IMG/VR virus record: IMGVR_UViG_3300009098_000019
Coordinates: 1 to 32,881 of that record
Direction: 5' to 3' (one strand)
DNA: 32,881 nucleotides
Source of the DNA: a virus
Position 1 is the first letter of the stretch. Each line of letters opens with the position of its first letter. Both the position numbers and the translations under genes were made by a program. The notes beneath the pieces are model-generated. The model worked only from the letters and a program-made list of their open reading frames with translations, was not told the DNA's origin and ran no database searches. Positions 8,625 to 14,733 of this stretch are shown piece after piece.

Positions 8625-9013
8625 TCGGCCCAGCGCTGGCCGCGGATCCAGACCCGCACGGCGCCGATCGAGACGCAGCGCAGGGGCAGGACGTCGGCCG
8701 GGTCGACGCCGGCCTCGAGCGTCGACGCGACGCAGAGGCGCGCGTCGTCGTCCATGCCGAGCGGGATCGTCCACTGCACGACGACGTCGAGCGGCACCGG
8801 CACGACCAGCAGCGTGTGCACGCACGCGCTGACCAGGAACAGGCCGTACACGGCGCCGGCGGCGGCCAGCAGGGCGCCGGCCGGCGAATAGTAGAAACGC
8901 TGGAGATTCCGCAGGGCGGTCGTCTGCCCCAGAGGCAGATGGTTGGCCAGCGATTTATTGGGTAATTCGGCCGCTTTGGCGGCCCGTGTGCAACGGTTGT
9001 GCAACCGCGTCAT
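8621..9013 (-). CDS. Membrane protein between terminase genes
   Basis: A 130-residue protein that starts and ends in four-base overlaps with terS and terL. Residues about 42-72 (SPAGALLAAAGAVYGLFLVSACVHTLLVV) form one long or two short membrane segments. The rest is soluble-looking, ending in VRVWIRGQRWAE. A membrane protein inserted between the two terminase genes is unusual. A shorter start at an internal ATG (MDDDARLCV) would remove the membrane segment and cannot be excluded. No family recognised. Confidence 0.55.
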   Translation of the reverse strand: MTRLHNRCTRAAKAAELPNKSLANHLPLGQTTALRNLQRFYYSPAGALLAAAGAVYGLFLVSACVHTLLVVPVPLDVVVQWTIPLGMDDDARLCVASTLEAGVDPADVLPLRCVSIGAVRVWIRGQRWAE

Positions 9014-9669
9014 GACGTGCGCTTTCGCGCCGCGTTCAACCGCGCGACGCGCGCGGTGGCGGTCGACACGTTGACCTCGACCTTTTCGACGAGCATCTGG
9101 TAGTAGCGCATGTAGAGCTCAATGGCGCGCACCTTGTCCCAGAGCTTGAACTTATGAATGGTGTCGGTGATGCCGTCGCCGGCCTTTGCGTTCTTGATCA
9201 GGACCTCGAAGCCGGCGAGCGCGGCGCCCTGCGCCTCGGTGAGCGCGCTCGGGTGCCGCGCGTCATGTGTGACAGGGTCGAAGTAGTCGCGCACGTTGGC
9301 GAGCGCGACGCGGCCGAGCTCCTCGAGGAGACGCGCCTGGCTGACGCCGGCGGTCTCGAGCGCGCGCTGAGTGGCGGCGGCGACCAGCGTCGCGATGAGC
9401 GGATGCTCGAGGTTCTGATGGCCCTGTGACTCGGCCGACTTCGCGCTATAGCCGGCGCGGCGCGCGGCGCCCGTCGCGTTCAGGTCGATCAGGTATTCGG
9501 CGACGAAGCGCGCCTGCTTCGGGGTCAAGCCATCGGGCGCCGTCGGCGGCGGCTTTTTCGCAGCCGGCGTCGTCGGGGCGGGCGAGGATGCGCGCGAAGT
9601 AGTGGTGGAGGCACCAGCGGCGCGGCCGTGTGCGGCAGCAGCACGCGACGCGCGGTTGCGTTTCTTCAT
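9010..9669 (-). CDS. terS: Terminase small subunit (Terminase_2-like)
   Basis: It recognises the packaging site and hands DNA to TerL. The 219-residue protein has a disordered Ala/Thr/Pro/Lys-rich N-terminus (about residues 1-45), then the hallmark LTPKQARFVAEYLIDLNATGAARRAGYS and a KSAESQGHQNLEHPLIATLV segment, the helix-turn-helix region of the Terminase_2 family. A following segment (VALANVRDYFDPVTHD) is also typical. It starts at ATG 9669, immediately after the TGA of the upstream gene. Confidence 0.9.
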   Translation of the reverse strand: MKKRNRASRAAAAHGRAAGASTTTSRASSPAPTTPAAKKPPPTAPDGLTPKQARFVAEYLIDLNATGAARRAGYSAKSAESQGHQNLEHPLIATLVAAATQRALETAGVSQARLLEELGRVALANVRDYFDPVTHDARHPSALTEAQGAALAGFEVLIKNAKAGDGITDTIHKFKLWDKVRAIELYMRYYQMLVEKVEVNVSTATARVARLNAARKRTS

Positions 9670-10056
9670 TCATGTCGTCCAGACCCGGTGCAGGCGGCGC
9701 AGGCGGTAGAGCGTGCGCTGCGTGACGACGGCGCCGACGCGCAGCCGCGGCCACTGGCAGCCGAGCGCGGTCGCAATCGCCCCGCGCGTGTAGCCGTCCT
9801 CGACCAGCGCGGCGACCACCCGGTGCCCGTCCTGGCCGGCGACATGCGCGCCGAGGGGCGGACGACCCGCGTGGATCGCCTCACGGTAGTGTGCGCTGTA
9901 GGCCGCATTCGCGGCGCGGCACAAGGCGCAGCGGCAGCCCTGGTCCTGATAGGTGCGGCGCGTGCCGTGCGCCGCATGGCCGTTGCCTGCGCAGGCCTCA
10001 CAGACGGCGCGGTCGAGGTCGTCGAGCAACTGGGCGCAGACGCGACACGCGCTCAA
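9670..10056 (-). CDS. Small zinc-binding, probable DNA-binding protein
   Basis: The start is taken at TTG 10056, whose TTGA overlaps the stop of the upstream 34-codon gene and has GGAG nine bases before it; GTG 10089 in the same frame is the alternative. Motifs are CRVC and CEAC knuckles near the N-terminus, then HGTRRTYQDQGCRCALCRAANAAYS, a His/Cys pattern common in small phage proteins. A C-terminal helix-turn-helix-like stretch follows (YTRGAIATALGCQWPRLRVGAVVTQRTLYRLRRL). It may be a regulator of the packaging operon or an accessory to the small terminase. The function is inferred. Confidence 0.7.
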   Translation of the reverse strand: MSACRVCAQLLDDLDRAVCEACAGNGHAAHGTRRTYQDQGCRCALCRAANAAYSAHYREAIHAGRPPLGAHVAGQDGHRVVAALVEDGYTRGAIATALGCQWPRLRVGAVVTQRTLYRLRRLHRVWTT

Positions 10057-10157
10057 TAGATCCAGCTCCACGGGTCGGGCTTGATCCACTGCTCCTTGAG
10101 CTCGTAGCCGTCGACGACGAGACGACGTCGCGGGCGCCGGCGCACGACTGTCCGCAT
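10053..10157 (-). CDS. Possible 34-residue leader gene
   Basis: A short open frame (MRTVVRRRPRRRLV ... PDPWSWIY) whose TGA overlaps the TTG start of the next gene. The basic N-terminus and aromatic C-terminus (KPDPWSWIY) look non-random and the coupling fits the rest of the operon. If real it is the first gene of the late leftward operon. Its small size makes it uncertain. Confidence 0.4.
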   Translation of the reverse strand: MRTVVRRRPRRRLVVDGYELKEQWIKPDPWSWIY

Positions 10158-10240
10158 GGCGGGGTCCAGGGGATGGAGGGCGGGGCGCCGGCGGACGTGC
10201 CCGAGCGCCAGTCTGTAGCCTGCGCTTCCCTCGAGGCCGA

Positions 10241-10260
10241 GGGTTCTAGATGTAGAACCC
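10241..10260. promoter_or_regulatory. Palindromic operator-like site
   Basis: A perfect inverted repeat, GGGTTCTA-GATG-TAGAACCC, lies in the 108-base divergent region between the leftward packaging operon (first gene starts at 10157) and the rightward Acb2 operon. Such symmetry in a divergent gap suggests a dimeric repressor site controlling one or both promoters. No second copy was found by eye. As RNA it would also form an 8-bp hairpin, but no U-tract follows in either direction. Confidence 0.5.
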
Positions 10261-10265
10261 GGCGT

Positions 10266-10517
10266 GTGCCAGCCAGTGTAGATTCGTGCACGCCGGGACG
10301 AGGCGGCCTGCTGACGACGACCGACAAGTTTGCGTGCCCGCGCTGCAAGTCGTTCAAGTCGACCGTGGTCGACTCGCGTCCCGACACGCAGGGGCTCGCC
10401 TATCTGCGCTGGCGGCACTGCACGAGCTGCCATCAGCTCTTCGAGACCTCGGAAACCGTGACCGGGCGGATCGTGCCGCTGCACGAGACGCCGCCGGCGC
10501 ACGCGGAAGGGAACTGA
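10266..10517 (+). CDS. Small zinc-ribbon protein, first gene of rightward operon
   Basis: The frame encodes FACPRCKSFKSTVVDSRP followed by RWRHCTSCHQLFET, two CxxC knuckles about 28 residues apart, a zinc-ribbon like those in transcription-related or NrdR-type N-terminal domains. It ends two bases before the Acb2-like ATG. The start is uncertain: GTG 10266 (83 residues) is the only usual start codon upstream of the ribbon that I can see. A promoter lying closer would require a rarer start. A DNA- or RNA-binding role is likely from the fold only. Confidence 0.6.
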   Translation: MPASVDSCTPGRGGLLTTTDKFACPRCKSFKSTVVDSRPDTQGLAYLRWRHCTSCHQLFETSETVTGRIVPLHETPPAHAEGN

Positions 10518-10519
10518 CG

Positions 10520-10762
10520 ATGCCCCCGTTGAACCTGGACGAGATCTTCACCTACCACCCCCCGTTCGGCGACCAGGCCCAGCGCTACGTCGCGCTCCGC
10601 GACAAGGCCAAGGAGCTCGCGACGCTGATGGTGGCCTCGACGCCGGCCTCGGCCGAACAGACACTCGCGATCCGCCATGTGCAGCAAGCCGTGATGTTCG
10701 CGAACGCCGCCATCGCGATCAACGAGCTGGCGCCGCCGGTCCCTGAGAAGCAAGCCTTCTGA
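10520..10762 (+). CDS. acb2: Acb2/Tad1 hairpin-domain protein (anti-CBASS sponge)
   Basis: The 80-residue product reads MPPLNLDEIFTYHPPFGDQ, then RYVALRDKAKELATLM, a TPASAEQTLAIRHVQQAVMFANAAIA core and a Pro-rich tail. The EIFTYHPP-Q-ERY start, the R-x-KAK-LA helix and the P-S-EQT-A-I-x-AVM-x-ANAAIA helix are the signature of small phage proteins annotated as Acb2/Tad1 hairpin domains. Characterised members are small oligomers that bind cyclic di- and trinucleotides made by CBASS cyclases and so keep the effectors inactive. GGAAGGGAA precedes the ATG. Its TGA overlaps the next ATG by one base. Family membership is recognised from pattern; the ligand here is unknown. Confidence 0.78.
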   Translation: MPPLNLDEIFTYHPPFGDQAQRYVALRDKAKELATLMVASTPASAEQTLAIRHVQQAVMFANAAIAINELAPPVPEKQAF

Positions 10763-11142
10763 TGGCGGTCCCGACCGGCACGTATCTCGCCTTCCCTGCC
10801 CTGCGCACCGCGCTGTCGCCGCTGATGCGCAAAGAGCGCGGCTATGCGCGCCGCATCGCGGCCGTGCAGAGCACGGTCGAGAAACTGAAGAAGAACCACG
10901 CGGAGCTCGACGCGTTGCTCCTCCTCGCGGGCCTGAAGAAAAGCGAGCTCGTGACCTGGGGACCGTGGGACGTGCGCCACAACGAGCGCGCGGGCCAGGT
11001 CTCGCACGACATGGTCGGGCTCGCGGTCGACCTGGTGGCGGAAGGCGTGCCGCTCGAGCGGGTCAAGGCGATCTTCAAGGCGCGCGAAGAGACCGGGAAG
11101 CCCGCGCTGTTTGTGACCGTGACGCGGACGAAAGGGTTATGA
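10762..11142 (+). CDS. Unknown protein coupled to the Acb2 gene
   Basis: The 126-residue protein starts with TGATG overlap to the Acb2-like gene. A central helical region (RRIAAVQSTVEKLKKNHAELDALLLLAGL) suggests a coiled coil. It is followed by a mixed region with WGPWDVRHNERAGQVSHDMVGL and a C-terminus ending FVTVTRTKGL. There is no signal peptide or membrane segment. I do not recognise the family. Its tight linkage to an anti-defence gene makes a counter-defence or early host-takeover role plausible but unproven. Confidence 0.6.
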   Translation: MAVPTGTYLAFPALRTALSPLMRKERGYARRIAAVQSTVEKLKKNHAELDALLLLAGLKKSELVTWGPWDVRHNERAGQVSHDMVGLAVDLVAEGVPLERVKAIFKAREETGKPALFVTVTRTKGL

Positions 11143-11273
11143 CGGTCTGGCAGCGGCACTGGCGCGCGCTGCGGTGGCCGGCCGCGTGCTGGGCGTTCTA
11201 TCGCGCCGGGCTGCCGCTGCGCGACGCCTGGCGGGCGACGCATCTCTGGGTCTGGGGGTATCTCGACCGATGA
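11139..11273 (+). CDS. 44-residue Trp-rich basic protein
   Basis: It starts MTVWQRHWRALRWPAACWAF and ends WVWGYLDR, with seven Trp and several Arg residues in 44. Four-base overlaps link it to both neighbours. Composition suggests a nucleic-acid-binding or membrane-peripheral peptide. No family recognised. Confidence 0.55.
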   Translation: MTVWQRHWRALRWPAACWAFYRAGLPLRDAWRATHLWVWGYLDR

Positions 11274-11386
11274 GCCTCGAGGCGGACGGCCTGCCGTTCC
11301 GAGTGCGGTGGCGCACCTTCTGGCACCGGGTGCCCTGCTCCTGGCGCGACGTCGTCGACGACGTGCGGTATCTGCTGGGGTGCTGA
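11270..11386 (+). CDS. 38-residue protein, unknown
   Basis: A very short gene (MSLEADGLPFRVRWRTFWHR...DVRYLLGC) whose ATG overlaps the previous stop and whose TGA shares a base with the next ATG. Aromatic and basic residues dominate. The perfect coupling on both sides is the main support for it being translated. Confidence 0.5.
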   Translation: MSLEADGLPFRVRWRTFWHRVPCSWRDVVDDVRYLLGC

Positions 11387-11574
11387 TGGAGCCCGGGCCG
11401 CCGCCGGCGCCGCCGCTCACCATTGACCAGGCGGCCGCGCTCGCGCGCGTCAGCCGGCGCACGGTCTACACCTGGCTGCGCAGCGGCAAGCTGCCCTACG
11501 TGCGCACGCCGGGCGGGGCGGTGCGGATCACGCCGGCGGACCTGTTCCGGCGCGACGGGCCGCGGACCCCGTGA
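11386..11574 (+). CDS. Excisionase-like helix-turn-helix protein
   Basis: The 62-residue protein is almost entirely one HTH_17/MerR-type DNA-binding module: LTIDQAAALARVSRRTVYTWLRSGKLPYVRTPGGAVRITPADLF. A helix-turn-helix is followed by the beta wing with the R-TPGG-RI pattern. Such modules serve as excisionases or small repressors. The gene lies far from int and attP, so local regulation of this operon is at least as likely as excision. The Pro-rich N-terminus (MEPGPPPAPP) is probably disordered. Confidence 0.72.
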   Translation: MEPGPPPAPPLTIDQAAALARVSRRTVYTWLRSGKLPYVRTPGGAVRITPADLFRRDGPRTP

Positions 11575-11882
11575 CGGTCCCGCCCCAGGTCTCGCGCCGG
11601 CGCCGGCGCTGGGTGCATACTCCCCCGCAGGCGACGATGCGGTGCTTCACCGACGACGAGCTCCGACGCGGGATCGCCGAGGTCATCGACGCGAACCCGC
11701 TCGCGTTCAACGACAGCGTCGACTGGCTGCCGCTCTTCCTGCGGGCCGCACACCCGGGCACGCAGTCGCGGCGCTGCGAGACCTGTGGGCGCCAGCTCAC
11801 CGATGCCGGCGGCACCGCGCTGGTCGCGCTCTCGGTGTGCGAGGGGCACTGGCACTGCGCCGCCGACACGCCGCCGGGCTGA
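11571..11882 (+). CDS. Small Cys/His protein, last gene of rightward operon
   Basis: It starts at GTG 11571 in a GTGA overlap (103 residues); an internal ATG at codon 23 is an alternative. The middle (FTDDELRRGIAEVIDANPLAFNDSVDWLPLFLRAAH) is helical. The C-terminus has CETCGRQL and, about 25 residues on, CEGHWHC, a likely zinc site. The gene ends directly against the stop of the convergent minus-strand gene with no spacer, so the operons meet tail to tail. Confidence 0.6.
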   Translation: MTVPPQVSRRRRRWVHTPPQATMRCFTDDELRRGIAEVIDANPLAFNDSVDWLPLFLRAAHPGTQSRRCETCGRQLTDAGGTALVALSVCEGHWHCAADTPPG

Positions 11883-12188
11883 TCAGGCGTCGACGTCGGT
11901 CTCGGCGTCGGCCACCTGGCGCGCGCGCTCCTCGAGATACGCCGCAATCGCCTTCGCCTTCAGGTCGTCGAGCATCGGCATGAACCCGTCCGCACACCCG
12001 CGGCAGAAGTCGAACCGCCAGGCATTCGGGCGCGGGATGGGCAGGAAGGCAAAGACGCGCGGCTGCGCCGGCAGCGTCGCCTCGAGGCGCGCCACGTCCG
12101 CCTCGTCGAGCGGATAGGCCATCTGCACATGCCGGCCCGTGATCTCGACGCCGCAGAGGTCGCAACAGAGCTTGGCGGGAATCTTCAC
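11883..12188 (-). CDS. Small zinc-binding protein, end of early operon
   Basis: The 101-residue protein starts MKIPAKLCCDLCGVEITG and later has DFCRGCADGF, two CxxC knuckles about 55 residues apart that could form one zinc site. A C-terminal helix (LDDLKAKAIAAYLEERARQVADAE) follows. It is the last gene of the long leftward early operon and is coupled to its upstream neighbour by an ATGA overlap. The function is unknown. Confidence 0.65.
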   Translation of the reverse strand: MKIPAKLCCDLCGVEITGRHVQMAYPLDEADVARLEATLPAQPRVFAFLPIPRPNAWRFDFCRGCADGFMPMLDDLKAKAIAAYLEERARQVADAETDVDA

Positions 12189-12391
12189 GGGGTCTCAGGC
12201 ACTGGGTGCTCGCGCCGCTGGGTGAGCATCGCGTCCGCATACTCGTAGGCGCGTTGCACGGCAATCGGGACGCCCGCCGCGCCACCGACGACCAGGCGGC
12301 CCGAGAGCAACCCGCACAGCGCTTGCCCGGCAAAGTAGTCGCGCAGGTCGAAGAGGCGGTCGGTGACGAGGTGGGCGGTCGGGTCAGTCAT
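12185..12391 (-). CDS. Conserved small phage protein (RLFDLRDYFAGQAL type)
   Basis: The 68-residue protein contains LFDLRDYFAGQALCGLL and AYEYADAMLTQR, a pattern seen in many small phage and prophage proteins of unknown role, where a DYFAG-A stretch is followed by a short linker and a YADAML helix. Overlapping ATGA junctions on both sides fix the limits. No catalytic residues are visible. Confidence 0.68.
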   Translation of the reverse strand: MTDPTAHLVTDRLFDLRDYFAGQALCGLLSGRLVVGGAAGVPIAVQRAYEYADAMLTQRREHPVPETP

Positions 12392-12759
12392 CGGTCGGGA
12401 TCCTTCTGTTCGGCGCCCACGTCTTCCGGTGCGAGCGGTGGGGGATCGACGGACAGGGCGAGCGCGGCTTCATTGCGAAACGTCTCACGCAGGAACTCCC
12501 AGCACTGTGAGCAGAACGGCCCGACCGCGCCTTCGTTGATGTGCCCTTCCCAGCCCGACACATAACCGCCGTCGTGCGCCTCGCCGCAGTTGATGCAGCC
12601 ATACTCCTGCCGTGGGGGATCGACGGACAGGGCGAGGGCGGCTTCCAGTTGATCGGCCGCTGTTAGCCACGCCACGCCAGCATCGGTGTATTTCCGATGA
12701 ATGACTCGATTGTCCTCGCGCCACTGCTCTACGAGGCGGAGGACGGCGGGATCAGTCAT
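12388..12759 (-). CDS. Small protein with zinc knuckles and internal duplication
   Basis: The start at ATG 12759 (MTDPAVLRLVEQWRED, 123 residues) overlaps the upstream gene's stop. Two CxxC pairs (CINC and CSQC, about 33 residues apart) frame a segment with GEAHDGGYVSGWEGHINEGAVGPF, resembling a zinc-ribbon or treble-clef module. The segment AALALSVDPP occurs twice, before and after the zinc region, through a 34-bp DNA duplication. The function is unknown. Confidence 0.62.
   Translation of the reverse strand: MTDPAVLRLVEQWREDNRVIHRKYTDAGVAWLTAADQLEAALALSVDPPRQEYGCINCGEAHDGGYVSGWEGHINEGAVGPFCSQCWEFLRETFRNEAALALSVDPPPLAPEDVGAEQKDPDR
12438..12645 (-). repeat. 34-bp in-frame direct duplication
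   Basis: Copies at 12438-12471 and 12612-12645 differ by one base and are 174 bp apart, a multiple of three, so both encode the same AALALSVDPP segment in the zinc-knuckle gene. This looks like a recent internal duplication that flanks the zinc module; recombination between copies would remove the module in frame. Confidence 0.8.
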
Positions 12760-13372
12760 GGGGCTCACGTTCAGCGCTGCGCACGTCGCGCGCCAGCACC
12801 TTGACGATGCGCTTGTCGCCAACGCGGTCGACGACGTGCAGCAGGGTGCCGCGCCGGACCATCTTGCGCAGAAACGGGATGGACAGCCCGAGGTAGGCGG
12901 ACGCGGCCTCGAGCGTGACCCAGGTGGTCAGGAGCTCGGGCCGCGCCGGTGTCTGAGACGTCTGCGACGTCTGAGACAGCGCGTGCGCCATCGCGGTCCC
13001 GACCGCGGTCGCGAAGGCCTCGAGGTCGACGCCGGCCGCCGGCGCCGGCCGCGCGAGCGCGGTGGTGTCCATTCCAGGAGGAATAGTTTCCATTCCGGCG
13101 CCCGGCACCACAAAGGCCGGCGGCGGGCCTCCCGGGCGCTCTGTGACGAGCCGGGCGCAGTCGTCAGGGTGATAGACCACGCGCCACGGGTCGCGCGGTG
13201 AGGCTCGCCAGTGGGCGCGCTGGACCGTCCCGGCGCGGGCCAGCCGTTCGACCGTCTTCGGGTTGACGTCGAGTGCCTGGGCGAGGCGGTCCTTCGTCCA
13301 CCAGGTCGAGAGGTCGACGCCGGTGACGCGCGCGCTGCGCGCCGGCGCGCTGCGGATGTTGGTGACGCTCAT
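12752..13372 (-). CDS. Protein with two helix-turn-helix modules
   Basis: It starts at ATG 13372, overlapping the upstream TGA (206 residues). The N-terminal module (WWTKDRLAQALDVNPKTVERLARAGTVQ, about residues 24-52) and the C-terminal module (WVTLEAASAYLGLSIPFLRKMVRRGTL, about 151-177) both look like HTH_17/MerR-type DNA readers. The linker is Pro/Ala-rich and contains a SQT-SQT-SQT stretch encoded by three 9-bp tandem repeats. Two readers on a flexible linker suggest bridging of two DNA sites, as a regulator or a partitioning/origin-binding factor. The function is inferred only from the fold. Confidence 0.65.
   Translation of the reverse strand: MSVTNIRSAPARSARVTGVDLSTWWTKDRLAQALDVNPKTVERLARAGTVQRAHWRASPRDPWRVVYHPDDCARLVTERPGGPPPAFVVPGAGMETIPPGMDTTALARPAPAAGVDLEAFATAVGTAMAHALSQTSQTSQTPARPELLTTWVTLEAASAYLGLSIPFLRKMVRRGTLLHVVDRVGDKRIVKVLARDVRSAEREPHD
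12951..12977. repeat. Three tandem 9-bp GTCTGAGAC-type units
   Basis: GTCTGAGAC, GTCTGCGAC and GTCTGAGAC lie head to tail within the linker of the two-HTH gene, where they are read on the minus strand as Ser-Gln-Thr repeats. The same unit recurs at 17226-17265, 23927-23944 and 25242-25259. Confidence 0.85.
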
Positions 13373-13524
13373 GACCGCCCCCGGGCGGCCTTCAGCGCCG
13401 CGATCACGTTCGACAGCGCGCTGTATTTCAGCGCGTAGAGGTTCGGGAGGATCTGGTACTCGAGGATCCACAAGTCTTGCGCCGAGATGTGCGCCCGCGC
13501 CCGACGAACCTCGCGCGCTCTCAT
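13369..13524 (-). CDS. 51-residue protein, unknown
   Basis: It reads MRAREVRRARAHISAQDLWI, then LEYQILPNLYALKYSALSNV and IAALKAARGRS. It is a basic N-terminus followed by a helical, aromatic-containing segment. ATGA overlaps tie it to both neighbours. No family recognised; a small DNA- or protein-binding factor is possible. Confidence 0.55.
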   Translation of the reverse strand: MRAREVRRARAHISAQDLWILEYQILPNLYALKYSALSNVIAALKAARGRS

Positions 13525-13871
13525 GCCGGCACCGCCTTCGTCGTGCGCACGTAGCCCTTGGCGGTCTTGCGCAGGTAGCCGTGCCGCTCGAGCGCGCCGA
13601 GCCCGAGCTGCCGCATCTGCGGCGCCGGCACGACCTTCCGTAAATCCTCGAGCGAGACGGCGCTGCGCGGGTGGAAGAGCGCGAGCTTGCCGGCCAGGTC
13701 GAGCGGCGGCGCCGCGGCCGCCATCGACCGGACGGTGTCGACGTGATGCGTGACGAGCGTGCCGCCCCCGTTGCCGGTCGGGCGCGCCAGGACCATGATG
13801 GTGGCGCGCAGTTGCGCGGCGGTGCGCTCGTGCAGTAGGGCGAGCTCTTCGAGTTGTTCGATCAGGGTCAT
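13521..13871 (-). CDS. Putative winged-helix protein
   Basis: The 116-residue protein opens with a Leu-rich helix (MTLIEQLEELALLHERTAAQLRATIMVLA). It ends in a winged-helix-like segment: AVSLEDLRKVVPAPQMRQLGLGALERHGYLRKTAKGYVRT, with a recognition helix and a beta wing (GYLRKT-KGYVRT). A small transcriptional regulator or DNA-binding accessory is the best guess. The gene follows the radical SAM gene after four bases. Confidence 0.6.
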   Translation of the reverse strand: MTLIEQLEELALLHERTAAQLRATIMVLARPTGNGGGTLVTHHVDTVRSMAAAAPPLDLAGKLALFHPRSAVSLEDLRKVVPAPQMRQLGLGALERHGYLRKTAKGYVRTTKAVPA

Positions 13872-13875
13872 CAGG

Positions 13876-14733
13876 TCAGCCCTCCCCGGCTGGCAGATGG
13901 TGAATGAGCGCGGGACGCGCCCACTGTCGTTGAAAGCGCCGCCACTCGGGCGCCGGCCGGCGCCGCTCTTGTGACGGCACGTCGTCGGGGCGCCACAACA
14001 TCGCCATCGGTGTGAACCCGATCCGTAGCATGTCGGTGAGGCGCCGCTCGGCGGCCGCGAAGGTGTCCTGCGGATAGCCGATCAGCACGTAGCAGCGCAG
14101 GCGGTGCGAGCAGGCCGTGAAGCCGGCCGCGAGCAGACGCCGGGCGGCCGACTCGAGGGTCTCGAAGGCGTCGCCGGGGTCGTAGGCCCAGAACATCGCC
14201 GGCCGCGGCGACAAGCCGGCCAAGAGCTCGACCTGGTAGTCCTGTAGCGCGAGCGCTTCGAGCCCGCCGGTAAACTCCACACGCCGGCGCTGCCGCTGGA
14301 GCATCGCGAAGACGGCGCGGACGTGCGCCTCGGGACACGCGAGCAGGTTGTCGTCGAGGATGTTCCACCCGTCGAGGATCGGCAGCAGGCGCGGCACCGG
14401 GTCGCGCTTCCAGACGGAACAGAACCAGCAGCGGCGCGGGCAGCCGCGCGACGTGAACACGTAGCCCGGCTTGATGTATTTGCCGGGCACGAACTCGTCG
14501 CCACGGTCACCGTAGGCCACGCCGCCGACGGTTGTGGGCGCGACATGGCGCCACTCTTCGGCGAGTTGCTCGGCGCGTCGTTTGTCATCGGTGAAGGTGA
14601 CCGAGACGTGCACCTGGTCGGCCTCGTCGAGGAGGTCAGGCGGGCCGAAACGGGCGAGCGCATCGGTCGGGGTGGCCTTCGTGCGCCGCGGGAACACGCG
14701 GATCAGGCGCGGCGTCGCCATCGGGAGGATCAT
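13876..14733 (-). CDS. Radical SAM enzyme, phage-encoded
   Basis: The start at ATG 14733 is set by the ATGA overlap (285 residues). The motif SRGCPRRCWFCSV holds the three cysteines C98, C102 and C105 of the CxxxCxxC site that binds the [4Fe-4S] cluster for S-adenosylmethionine cleavage. Downstream are features of a partial TIM barrel: NILDDNLLACPEAHVRAVF (compare DDNF in related enzymes), a VEFTGGLEA strand, and CYVLIGYPQDT. There is no complete N-terminal cobalamin domain, and the C-terminus is short, so no class is assigned. The substrate is unknown; nucleotide or tRNA modification, or a defence-related role, are possibilities. It lies in the replication operon. Confidence 0.82.
   Translation of the reverse strand: MILPMATPRLIRVFPRRTKATPTDALARFGPPDLLDEADQVHVSVTFTDDKRRAEQLAEEWRHVAPTTVGGVAYGDRGDEFVPGKYIKPGYVFTSRGCPRRCWFCSVWKRDPVPRLLPILDGWNILDDNLLACPEAHVRAVFAMLQRQRRRVEFTGGLEALALQDYQVELLAGLSPRPAMFWAYDPGDAFETLESAARRLLAAGFTACSHRLRCYVLIGYPQDTFAAAERRLTDMLRIGFTPMAMLWRPDDVPSQERRRPAPEWRRFQRQWARPALIHHLPAGEG

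Noticed and set aside
7347-8891. 514-codon plus-strand frame opposite the large terminase
   Set aside because: The minus strand encodes an unmistakable terminase with Walker and nuclease motifs; the plus frame has no recognisable domain and Arg/Gly/Val-biased shadow composition.
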